A DNA stretch of 64,000 bases from Roseibium sp. (GTDB taxonomy: Bacteria; Pseudomonadota; Alphaproteobacteria; Rhizobiales; Stappiaceae): positions 62,001 to 126,000 of the forward strand of contig JAEPNV010000013.1 of the NCBI GenBank assembly GCA_017643215.1, given 5' to 3'. Position 1 is the first letter of the stretch. Every line of letters starts with the position of its first letter. Positions 42,670 through 50,457 of the stretch are shown here, one piece after another. Position numbers and translations under genes: made by a program. Under the pieces are notes generated by a model. That model was not told the origin of the DNA. It ran no database searches and was given only the letters and a program-made list of their open reading frames with translations.

Positions 42670-43911
42670 ATGCGCCTTCAAAACAGACTCCTCATCGTAG
42701 ACGACGAGCCGGGTATTCGCGCCTTCTTCCGCGATGTCGCGAGCGAGTTGGACTTCATCGTTGCCGACGCAGCGGATGGCGTCGACTTCGACAGGCTCTA
42801 TGACACGTTCCAGCCGACCGTGATCCTTCTGGACTTGACCCTGCCCGGGACGGATGGCGTCGAGCTGCTGCGGGAACTGGCAAGCAAGAAATGCCGAGCG
42901 GCGATCATACTCGCCAGCGGGCGGGATAGGCGCGTGCTTGCGACCGCGCAACGCGTCGGCGACAGTCTGCAACTGGACATGCGCCCACCGCTGCAAAAGC
43001 CAGTAGATATCGTTGCGCTGGAACAAGCACTCAGGTCCGCCGGTCCGAGCACCACCGCACCGGCCGCACTGGCGAAAAACGATGGCGCGAACGAGGCCAC
43101 GATCAGCGCCGAGCAACTGGAACAGGCCATCACGCGCGAGGAGCTTGTTGTTCACTATCAGCCGAAGGTCTGCCTCCAGAGCGGGGAGGTCTATCCGATC
43201 ATCGGCAGCGAGGCGCTGGTGAGATGGAACCATCCGTGGCGTGGCCTTGTCTCGCCGGCGGAGTTCATTCCGCTTGCCGAGCAGTCCGGGTTGATCGGCC
43301 CCTTGACCGATTTCGTGCTGCGGGCCGCCGTCCATCAGTTGAAGACCTGGTCGAAGGCAAAAAAGGCGCGCCCGGTCTCCATCAACCTGTCCCCGGTGCA
43401 ACTCACGGACCTCACATTGCCCGACCAGATCGCAAGCCTGCTCGACACGGCCCGGCTCGAAAGATCGCTTCTTGTGGTTGAGGTCACCGAGGAAGCGGCC
43501 ATGGCCGATATCGAGAAGGCCACCGATATCCTGACGCGGCTTCGGCTCAAGGACATAGCCGTCTCTTTAGATGATTTCGGGTCCGGTTTTTCCTCGCTCG
43601 TGGAAATCTATCGAATGCCGCTGAGCGAATTGAAATTCGACCGATCGCTTATAGTCGATCTCGACACCAACGAAGACGCAAGAACTGTCGTGCGCGCCCT
43701 GGTGGCTTTGGCGAAGACGCTGGGAATATCGGTTTGCGCGGAAGGCGTAGAAACCTGGGAGACGGTATCTTTCCTCAAGGCCATCGGCTGTGAAAAAGCC
43801 CAAGGTTATGTCTTAAGCAAACCTTTACCCGCCGATGATTTCATCAACGAGAAGTGGTTTTCCAAATCCGATGCAAATGACGCGGGCCAAAAGAGACCCG
43901 TTACAGCCTAA
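42670..43911 (+). CDS. Response regulator with EAL output (c-di-GMP phosphodiesterase)
   Basis: A 413-aa protein with a receiver (about 1-125; RLLIVDDEPGIRAFF, phospho-Asp in VILLDLTLPGTDGVELL) and an EAL domain (about 150-395). The EAL residues look complete: SEALVRW, SINLSPVQL, VEVTEEAAM, LDDFGSGFSSL, LKFDRSLI, EGVET and KAQGYVLSKP. Hydrolysis of c-di-GMP under phosphorylation control is therefore expected. GGAG at 42660-42663 sets the start, 17 bp after the kinase gene, so the kinase is its probable partner. Confidence 0.93.
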   Translation: MRLQNRLLIVDDEPGIRAFFRDVASELDFIVADAADGVDFDRLYDTFQPTVILLDLTLPGTDGVELLRELASKKCRAAIILASGRDRRVLATAQRVGDSLQLDMRPPLQKPVDIVALEQALRSAGPSTTAPAALAKNDGANEATISAEQLEQAITREELVVHYQPKVCLQSGEVYPIIGSEALVRWNHPWRGLVSPAEFIPLAEQSGLIGPLTDFVLRAAVHQLKTWSKAKKARPVSINLSPVQLTDLTLPDQIASLLDTARLERSLLVVEVTEEAAMADIEKATDILTRLRLKDIAVSLDDFGSGFSSLVEIYRMPLSELKFDRSLIVDLDTNEDARTVVRALVALAKTLGISVCAEGVETWETVSFLKAIGCEKAQGYVLSKPLPADDFINEKWFSKSDANDAGQKRPVTA

Positions 43912-43926
43912 CCATCTGAATCGCCC

Positions 43927-44292
43927 ATGCCGGATGTTCTGATCATTGACGATGATATGCTTTTCCGGAACATGCTGCGCGATATGCTTGAGGAGCTCAA
44001 ATACCGTGTTGTCGAGGCCGAAGACGGCAGATCGGGTGTGGAGCGCTTTCGCGAAATCAAGGTCGACTTTGTGATGACCGATATCTTGATGCCCAACCAA
44101 GAAGGCATCGAGACCATCCAGAAGATCAAGCACTTGGTGCCGGACGTCGCCATCATTGCGATGTCAGGAGGCGGTTCTAGCCAAAACATGACATTTCTGG
44201 AGCTTGCGGGAAAACTCGGCGCGGATCGAATCCTGCCAAAACCGTTTGGACTTGAAGACCTGGAGCAGGTCTTCCTTGGTCTCAGGGGCTGA
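43927..44292 (+). CDS. Single-domain response regulator (CheY-like)
   Basis: A 121-aa stand-alone receiver with the acidic pocket LIIDDDMLFRNML, phospho-Asp in DFVMTDILMPNQEGIE, the switch Ser in IIAMSGGG and the Lys in RILPKPFGL. It has no output domain, so it may shuttle phosphate or bind a partner. It is 15 bp after the REC-EAL gene and one base before the degenerate EAL gene, and is probably made with both. Confidence 0.92.
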   Translation: MPDVLIIDDDMLFRNMLRDMLEELKYRVVEAEDGRSGVERFREIKVDFVMTDILMPNQEGIETIQKIKHLVPDVAIIAMSGGGSSQNMTFLELAGKLGADRILPKPFGLEDLEQVFLGLRG

Positions 44293-44293
44293 T

Positions 44294-45025
44294 ATGGACA
44301 GTGCCGAGAACAATGCTTCCGAGCTGTTGCTGCGGCCCATATGGGATGTGCGGCAGAACGCGTTGATGGCCTTCCGTCCGGAGGTCAGCGATCTGAAATA
44401 CCGTCACCGTCGTGCGCTTGGAACCGATGGTCTGACCGCAGCGCTAAATGTAGTGGCACGACGCGACCGCAAAGGCGAAACCACACTAGCTCTCTTGCCC
44501 ATCGAGGCGAAAGCCGTTCAACAGCCTAAGAAGCTTGCCGTTTTCACGCAAGCTCTCGGTCTCTTGCCCGAACAATTGCGCAGCCGGCTTGTCATTGAGG
44601 TCCTGTCGGTTCCGGCGGGCCTGTCCGCAAGAGAGCTCCAATTGCAGTTGAAGCCGATCACAAGCCTGAGCAGGGGGTTCATCTGCCATGCGCCCGTTTG
44701 TGCCGGCCGGCTGCGCTTCTTCCGCGAGGCAGGGGCGTTTGCCGTGGGGTTCGATCTGGCGGCCGAACGCGGCCGCGATGAGGCGGAGTTGATGAAACAG
44801 ATCGAAGCCTTTGTGCAACGCGCGAATGCTGCCCGCCTCAAGGTCATCGGTCACGGCTGCCACTCGCGAAGCCTTGTAATGAGTTCCGTATGCGCTGGGG
44901 TAAATTTTCTGTCCGGCGACGCGATCCAGGCGCCCGTTGCCGCCACCGAAGGAGCGGTATGCTTTCGGCCCCATCATCTGTTCGGGCTGGGCAGACCTCG
45001 ACTGGTGGCGACGAACTGCGGCTGA
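44294..45025 (+). CDS. Degenerate EAL-like protein
   Basis: A 243-aa protein whose start and end resemble an EAL domain: RPIWDVRQNALMAFRPEV corresponds to Q-P-I-x-D..x-E-A-L-x-R, and VNFLSGDAIQAPVA to the closing G-x-x-x-Q-G-x-x-x-x-x-P. The EAL triad itself is lost (LMAFRP), as are the DDFG and metal-binding Asn/Glu motifs, so it should not hydrolyse c-di-GMP. It may bind the nucleotide or act as a protein partner for the REC or REC-EAL proteins. ATG 44294 immediately follows the receiver stop; the upstream open frame overlaps the receiver gene and is not used. Confidence 0.65.
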   Translation: MDSAENNASELLLRPIWDVRQNALMAFRPEVSDLKYRHRRALGTDGLTAALNVVARRDRKGETTLALLPIEAKAVQQPKKLAVFTQALGLLPEQLRSRLVIEVLSVPAGLSARELQLQLKPITSLSRGFICHAPVCAGRLRFFREAGAFAVGFDLAAERGRDEAELMKQIEAFVQRANAARLKVIGHGCHSRSLVMSSVCAGVNFLSGDAIQAPVAATEGAVCFRPHHLFGLGRPRLVATNCG

Positions 45026-45974
45026 GTTTAGGCGGCCGGCCACGCTGCTTGTTCTACTGTACATCGATCGATTGGAGCGTCGGGCGTTTACATGGAAACA
45101 AGTCCAGTTGCGTTGAAGTAGGTCAGCATTCTTAGGCTTCGAACATATCGCACATGTTTCCATTGGCTTGCGAGAGCACATCGAATGTGCGGGCGTTGGC
45201 GTTTCTCAAATGCGCCGTTAGTTTAGAGAACGCCATGTCGTTGCTGTGCACCAGCCAACTGCCCCCGATTTGAGTTAGAGTTTTCCGCGGTGATTTTCCT
45301 GGCTGGGAAGGAGCGGAATTCATGACGGCATCGAAGTTTTCGGACGCGCAAAAGCGTTCATCTTTAAGCGCGGGGACGAAGGTGTTCCGGCGGCGGAAAT
45401 ATGCCGTGAGGCAGGTCTCAGCCAGGCGACCTACTTCAATTGGAGGAAGAAGTATATCGGCCTGATACCGTCGGAGATGAAAAGGGTTCGGGACCTGGAG
45501 CAGGAGAACACCCGGTTGAAAAAGATCGCCGCGGACCTGTTTCTCGACAAGGAGATGCTCCAAGACACTGTCAAACGAAATGTATCGTCCGCCCTGCCGT
45601 TGCATGGGTCTTTGATGACGACGGTTGGGTTTGCGCAAATGTATCCGGCGGATCGCGAGCGGGCCAGTTTTCCGGACAGGCCATGATGAGGTCCGCGCAT
45701 TCAGTTTCCAAATAGCTGGTTCGGGCGCGAAGCCCGCTTTCGAGCCGGATTACCGAATGCCGATCGTCCCTTTCGCCATCATCTCGAGCCTCGCAATCTG
45801 TTACGGTTTCATCGGAAAGGCGCTGATCTCAGGTGGTGGTGATGACCTTCTCCCTGACCTTTCCCCCTGATCCGGGGCACGTTTGACTGGAATTTTCCGG
45901 TTGCTGTACTTACCCCATTCTCTAGGCCGCTCTTTTCCGGGGGGGGGCAGAGCACCAGCTTTAACGGGCCTAGT
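45026..45974. other. About 950-bp non-coding stretch holding an IS relic
   Basis: Between the degenerate EAL gene and the 3' end of the glycosyltransferase only a broken IS3-type orfA is recognisable (listed separately). A nine-G run is at 45939-45947. A minus-strand frame at 45132-45242 starting MAFSKLTAHLRNANARTF could be a truncated coding remnant but has no ribosome-binding site. No IS ends or target duplications were identified. Confidence 0.55.
45322..45581 (+). pseudogene. IS3-family transposase orfA relic, frameshifted
   Basis: The frame starts ATG ACG GCA TCG with MTASKFSDAQK, the usual start of IS3-family (IS407/ISRm-like) OrfA. After CAAAAGCG it needs a -1 correction to continue as AFIFKRGDEGVPAAEICREA, GLSQATYFNWRKKYIGLIPS and EMKRVRDLEQENTRLKK. 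The conserved tail LFLDKEMLQDTVKRN is still legible, then homology stops. One base was lost in the A-run near 45350, and the DDE-encoding orfB is absent. It is therefore an inactive fragment. Confidence 0.82.
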
Positions 45975-47837
45975 TTACCGAACGTTGCGCCGACGGCGAC
46001 GCACGATTGACGACGACCGGAACCGCCGTTTCGCCTGACCATGTTCGGTCTTGTTCCAATGATATGGTGCGCGGAAGAACTCCCAAAGCGCCCGATAAAA
46101 CGCAAAACCTGTGAACACCCAATAGACCGGCACGGCCAAAAGGTCGGCATATCTTGGCTTGATCCGGCGGCGAGCGGCCGCCGCCCACGCAGCAACGGCC
46201 GCCCCCAGATATCCGATGGCCGCAGCAGCTGCGCCAATTACAAGAAACACCCGGCCGGCCGGCCCGTCCTGCCAGGGCAGGTCCATGACGCCGGTCGCAT
46301 AGCCTGTTAGGAGCAGCAGGAACACAGGATGAAGCGCGATCAAGAACAAGCTTCCGACGAAGACCGCTGCCAGTGCGGCCACGGGTACAATGCCGAGATC
46401 CTTCACCAATTCCGCCGGAGCCCGCATGTGAACACATATCGTTTGCAGCCAACCCTTGTACCATCGCGCCCGCTGGGCAAACCATGTGGAAAACCGGACA
46501 GGCGCTTCCTCGTAGGTGGAACTGGCCAGTACGGCAAGACGATATCCAAAACGCGCGAGGCGTACCCCGAGATCAGCGTCTTCTGTAACGTTGTGCCGGT
46601 CCCAACCGCCGACACGATCAAGCGCGGATTTGCGGAAATGATTGGAGGTGCCACCCAGCGGAAAGGGAAGGCCGTTCCGATAAAACCACGGCAGCAACTG
46701 GTCGAACAGACAGGCATATTCCAATGCAAATTGCCGGGAAAAAAAGCCGTCATGGGAATTGTCGATGCTCAGCCGCGCCTGAATGCAGGCCAGGTCATCG
46801 GGGGCCAGGACGAACATCAGCGCGGCCTTCTTCAACTGGTCGGGTGCCGGGCGGTCTTCGGCGTCAAAGACCGTGACATAGTCTCCGGTTGCCGCATCCA
46901 GACCGTAGGACAACGCTCTTGGCTTCGTCTTCGGCCACCCCCTTGGCACAACAAGAATGTCCATGTGCCGATCAAGCGGCTCGCCGCGTAATGCCGCGAG
47001 GGTTTCACTGTCATCGGTTTCAACGAGGAGCAGGATCTGCAAGCGGGACACGGGATAGTCGATCTGCCGCAACGCCCTTAACAGTTCGCGCACGACCGCG
47101 GCCTCGCGGTATAGCGGCACCAGGACGGAGTAGCGCGGCCAGCAAATGTCACTTTTGTGAAACCGTCCCGGCAGCCGAAAATCCAGTGGATCAAGCCATG
47201 TCGTCCAAACGCTGATCAATCTGGCAAGGCCTGAGACAAGACAGGCCACCGCCACCAACACCGCCAGCAGGTAGAACCAGAACAGAACAGGCACGGTGAT
47301 AACACATATCGCAGCGGTAAAAGCCGCCAGGAAGACCGGCCAAGTGCGGCCGCCAGAGGTAGGCTTTGCGGACAAATCGGGAAACCGGCATTCAAGGTCT
47401 GAAGCCGGCGAGTTCATCACTGTCGCCGCAAACCGCAAGGCGGACGGCTCTGCGATCCGCACCTGCGCAGCAAAGTCCGGATTGCGTCGCAAATGGTCCC
47501 GCACCATATCGAATTGCTCATAATCGGGCGCAACCACATACACCGGCTTGCCGTCCGACACGCTGACCAACATGGGACCATGCTCGAATTCGCCCATTTG
47601 TATGGGCCGGTCATTGATTGTGCGCGGCCGGAAACTGCGCTTCGGCAAAAAAGGAACTCCGCAATGTTCCGCGTAAGCGCTATATATTGCTTCCGGACTG
47701 ACAAGGCCGTTGCGCACCAGATACTCGACGGGTGTGATGCCTTTTTTCGCCGCGATGCGGCATGCCGACAGGATCACGGACTTTGACACGCCGCGCGACA
47801 ACAGCACCTTCAAAGCGCCAGGAATCTCCGTCTCCAC
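45975..47837 (-). CDS. GT2 family membrane glycosyltransferase with N-terminal GspE/MshEN-like domain
   Basis: A 620-aa inner-membrane protein. Residues about 1-150 look like the N-terminal domain of type II secretion ATPases (LVRNGLVSPEAIYSAYAEHC, PFLPKRSF). Two helices follow at about 165-215. A GT-A domain spans about 230-470, with YSVLVPLYREAAVVRELLRA, FDAEDRPAP (D-x-D), VTEDADLGVRLAR and QRARWYKGW. Several C-terminal helices end with a basic tail. It should use a nucleotide sugar to make an exopolysaccharide or glycolipid. The N-terminal domain often binds c-di-GMP in MshE-type proteins, so c-di-GMP control is possible. The start is GTG 47837. Confidence 0.88.
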   Translation of the reverse strand: METEIPGALKVLLSRGVSKSVILSACRIAAKKGITPVEYLVRNGLVSPEAIYSAYAEHCGVPFLPKRSFRPRTINDRPIQMGEFEHGPMLVSVSDGKPVYVVAPDYEQFDMVRDHLRRNPDFAAQVRIAEPSALRFAATVMNSPASDLECRFPDLSAKPTSGGRTWPVFLAAFTAAICVITVPVLFWFYLLAVLVAVACLVSGLARLISVWTTWLDPLDFRLPGRFHKSDICWPRYSVLVPLYREAAVVRELLRALRQIDYPVSRLQILLLVETDDSETLAALRGEPLDRHMDILVVPRGWPKTKPRALSYGLDAATGDYVTVFDAEDRPAPDQLKKAALMFVLAPDDLACIQARLSIDNSHDGFFSRQFALEYACLFDQLLPWFYRNGLPFPLGGTSNHFRKSALDRVGGWDRHNVTEDADLGVRLARFGYRLAVLASSTYEEAPVRFSTWFAQRARWYKGWLQTICVHMRAPAELVKDLGIVPVAALAAVFVGSLFLIALHPVFLLLLTGYATGVMDLPWQDGPAGRVFLVIGAAAAAIGYLGAAVAAWAAAARRRIKPRYADLLAVPVYWVFTGFAFYRALWEFFRAPYHWNKTEHGQAKRRFRSSSIVRRRRRNVR

Positions 47838-47929
47838 GTAACCGCCCCCCCACGAGCCGGGCTGGCTTCAAGGCCGTTCCAGCTCAAACGCGCACACGAA
47901 ACTTGCAGGAACGACGCATACAAAGATTA

Positions 47930-48790
47930 ATGCACAAACCATTTATACACGCAATAGGTGTTGTATTTGTCGCTGCATTTTTTGGTTTTAAGCCGCTGAT
48001 CACTTCTGCTTGGGCGCAAACCGTGCCGCAGATATCCACGGTTCCGAACTTCTGGGATCCCAAGGGTGTCCAAGACCGCCCGGGCAGTGTCCCGGACAAG
48101 ATCCAGTTTCTGGCTGCTGACGGCCACCCTCCATTCGTGTTTCGCGATGCGGATGGACGGCTGACCGGCTTCAACGTCGATCTCGCCCGCGCTTTATGTG
48201 AAGTGCTGGAAAGCTCCTGCGCGCTTCGGATCAAGGACTTTGAGGTCCTTATTCAAGCACTCGAAGAAGAAGAGGGTGATGCCGTTATCTCCGGCCTGGC
48301 ACGCAGTCCTGAGCTGGCATCACGAATTGCGTTTACAGAAGACTACCTCAAATTGCCCGCCCGTTTCGTCGTTCGGGCCGAACCGGCGCCGACACTTGAT
48401 CTGCGGAAGTTCGATGGTGTGCGCCTTTCGGTTGAAGCCGGATCGCGGCACGAGGCGTTCGCCCGCCGATTTTGGCCGGAAGCTGACCTTTTTACTTTTG
48501 AATCGGCGGCCCTTGCCCGACATGCGCTCAAGGACAATACGGCGGACGCCCATTTCGGGGACGGGCTTTCTCTATCGTTCTGGATCCGCGGTGCGGCTTC
48601 CGAAGGGTGCTGCGGCTTTACCGGTGGCCCGTGGCTTGAGCCTGGATATTTCAGCGAGGGATATTCAATCGCCGTCCGAAAGGACGATCGCGAGCGCTTG
48701 GAGGCGCTCAGCTACGCGCTCAAGCAGGTGCATCTGTCGGGCATCTACCGTGAACTTTATCTGCGCTATTTTCCGCTCAGCTTCTATTGA
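47930..48790 (+). CDS. Periplasmic solute-binding protein, family 3 (amino-acid type)
   Basis: A 286-aa secreted protein with a signal peptide (about 1-28, ending near AWAQ). The SBP_bac_3 domain (about 55-280) has LAADGHPPFVFRDADGRLTG, FNVDLARALCE, VISGLARSPELASRIAFTED and YSIAVRKDDRERLEALSYAL. The two Cys in EGCCG are unusual. No ABC permease or ATPase gene is adjacent, so it may work as a sensor-type or orphan binding protein. It is divergent from the glycosyltransferase gene with 92 bp between the starts. ATG 47930 is chosen for the signal peptide. Confidence 0.85.
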   Translation: MHKPFIHAIGVVFVAAFFGFKPLITSAWAQTVPQISTVPNFWDPKGVQDRPGSVPDKIQFLAADGHPPFVFRDADGRLTGFNVDLARALCEVLESSCALRIKDFEVLIQALEEEEGDAVISGLARSPELASRIAFTEDYLKLPARFVVRAEPAPTLDLRKFDGVRLSVEAGSRHEAFARRFWPEADLFTFESAALARHALKDNTADAHFGDGLSLSFWIRGAASEGCCGFTGGPWLEPGYFSEGYSIAVRKDDRERLEALSYALKQVHLSGIYRELYLRYFPLSFY

Positions 48791-48795
48791 ATGCT

Positions 48796-49605
48796 TCAAA
48801 CCTTCCGCCTGTGCGGGCGGAAGGGAAACGCCAGGCTCCATCCAAGTTTTCGGGCGCCGACTGCGCATTCGGCATCGAGGCCGATGGTCATACCATCATG
48901 GCCGCCTTCCGGCTGTGCGGTATAGGTCCGGAACATCCGGTCCCAAATCGACAGGTTGAAACCGTAATTGGAATCGGTCTCCACGGTTCGTGCCGAGTGG
49001 TGAACCCGGTGCATGTCGGGTGTGACAACGGCAAGCCTCAAAATGCTGTCCAGCCAGCGCGGCAGGGCGATATTGGCATGGTTGAACATCGCCGCTCCAT
49101 TGAGCACGATCTCAAAGACAAGGACAGCCAATGCGGGGGCGCCGAGTGCCACGATCACGGCACCCTTCCAAACAAAGGACAGGAGGATCTCGATTGGATG
49201 GAACCGCAAGGCGGTGGTCACATCCATGTCACCATCGGCATGGTGAACCCGGTGAATTCGCCATAAAAGCGGGATCTTGTGCGCGGCCCAATGCTGGAAC
49301 CAGACAGCGAAATCGAGCACCAAAAATGCCACGACGCCCATGGCGATCCCGGTCCAGCCTAGAGCATTGAACAGTCCCCAACCCTGGCTGGCGGCCAGCG
49401 CCGCCAGACCGACCCCGCCGATCGGAAAAATAAACCGGACCAAAAGCGCATCCAGGATGACGATGCTCCAGTTCGTCGGCCAACGGGACATACGGCCAAC
49501 CGACAGATCCCGGCGCGGCAGGACCACTTCAAACAATGCCATGAAGCCAAAGATGCTGGCGAAAAACAACATTCTCAGGCTGTTGGTGTCCAGGCTTTCA
49601 AACAT
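48796..49605 (-). CDS. Sterol desaturase / fatty-acid hydroxylase family protein
   Basis: A 269-aa inner-membrane di-iron enzyme with about four hydrophobic helices and the three His clusters of the family: HWAAH, HRVHHADGD and HRVHHSARTVETDSNYGF. It should hydroxylate or desaturate a lipid using O2. The start MFESLDTNSLRML is chosen; the open frame upstream lacks hydrophobic character and conservation. It converges with the solute-binding gene (5-bp gap). The lipid substrate is unknown; bacterial members act on fatty acyl chains, carotenoids or sterol-like lipids. Confidence 0.9.
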   Translation of the reverse strand: MFESLDTNSLRMLFFASIFGFMALFEVVLPRRDLSVGRMSRWPTNWSIVILDALLVRFIFPIGGVGLAALAASQGWGLFNALGWTGIAMGVVAFLVLDFAVWFQHWAAHKIPLLWRIHRVHHADGDMDVTTALRFHPIEILLSFVWKGAVIVALGAPALAVLVFEIVLNGAAMFNHANIALPRWLDSILRLAVVTPDMHRVHHSARTVETDSNYGFNLSIWDRMFRTYTAQPEGGHDGMTIGLDAECAVGARKLGWSLAFPFRPHRRKV

Positions 49606-49713
49606 TCCGGTGTAGGAACTCACTATTGGTTTCGGTTTCAGCCCGCGTTCACTCGTGTAACAAACACTGTAGACCGTTGTTTTAAAAGATCCGATTGGAC
49701 TGATTACCGCATC

Positions 49714-50367
49714 ATGACCGAGTTTATATGGACCCATCCGTCCACAGCTTCCACCGCAACCGTTTTGCTCGCCCATGGGGCCGGCGCGCCGATGGATTCC
49801 ACCTTTATGGAAAAAATGGCGGCATCGCTAGCGGCTGAAGGTGTGTCCGTGGTCCGGTTCGAGTTCGGCTACATGGCGCAGCGCCGGACCGGCGGTGGCA
49901 AACGCCTGCCACCCAAGGCCGAAAGACTGGTGGGGGAATTTCAGACCGCGCTGCAGATGGCACTCCAGCAAATCGATGGACCGCTGTTCATTGGCGGAAA
50001 ATCGATGGGCGGCCGTGTCGCGGTGATGCTGGCCGGCGGTGCATCGTTGCCCACACGAGTTCGCGGTGTGTGCGTCGTGGGGTATCCGTTTCATCCGACT
50101 GGCAAGCCGGACGCGCCCTGGCGGCTTGCACCGCTCGAAGCGGCCCGAAGGCCCGTTCTGGTGCTTCAGGGAGAGCGCGATCCGTTCGGTTCAAAAGCCG
50201 AGCTGACCGCAATTGAATTGCCCGAGGTGATCGCGATCTCCTATCTGGACGATGGCAACCACGATTTTGGACCACGGGGCAAATCGCCGGCGACCCTTGA
50301 CGGAAACATTGCCGAAGCCGCGCGCCGCATCAAACGCTTCGCAAGCGAACACGCGGCATCTTCATAG
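49714..50367 (+). CDS. Alpha/beta hydrolase, TEX30/KANL3-like
   Basis: A 217-aa cytosolic alpha/beta hydrolase. VLLAHGAGAPMDSTFMEKMA gives the oxyanion loop, the nucleophile Ser lies in FIGGKSMGGRVAVML (G-x-S-x-G at about residue 94), the Asp in LVLQGERDPFG, and the catalytic His in DGNHDFGPRG. This matches the KANL3/TEX30-type family found in many proteobacteria. Substrate unknown. It is divergent from the desaturase-like gene (108-bp gap). Confidence 0.88.
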   Translation: MTEFIWTHPSTASTATVLLAHGAGAPMDSTFMEKMAASLAAEGVSVVRFEFGYMAQRRTGGGKRLPPKAERLVGEFQTALQMALQQIDGPLFIGGKSMGGRVAVMLAGGASLPTRVRGVCVVGYPFHPTGKPDAPWRLAPLEAARRPVLVLQGERDPFGSKAELTAIELPEVIAISYLDDGNHDFGPRGKSPATLDGNIAEAARRIKRFASEHAASS

Positions 50368-50457
50368 GCGGCCCCAGACGACGGCGCGGACACCTTGGCA
50401 AACGTGCGCGCCGGTGAAACCGGCGTCCGGGTGATCGGATGAGTTGGCGGACGACAG

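Noticed and set aside
45132-45638. 168-aa minus-strand gene
   Set aside because: Most of it is antisense to the IS3 orfA relic; only the last 36 codons lie outside, without a ribosome-binding site.
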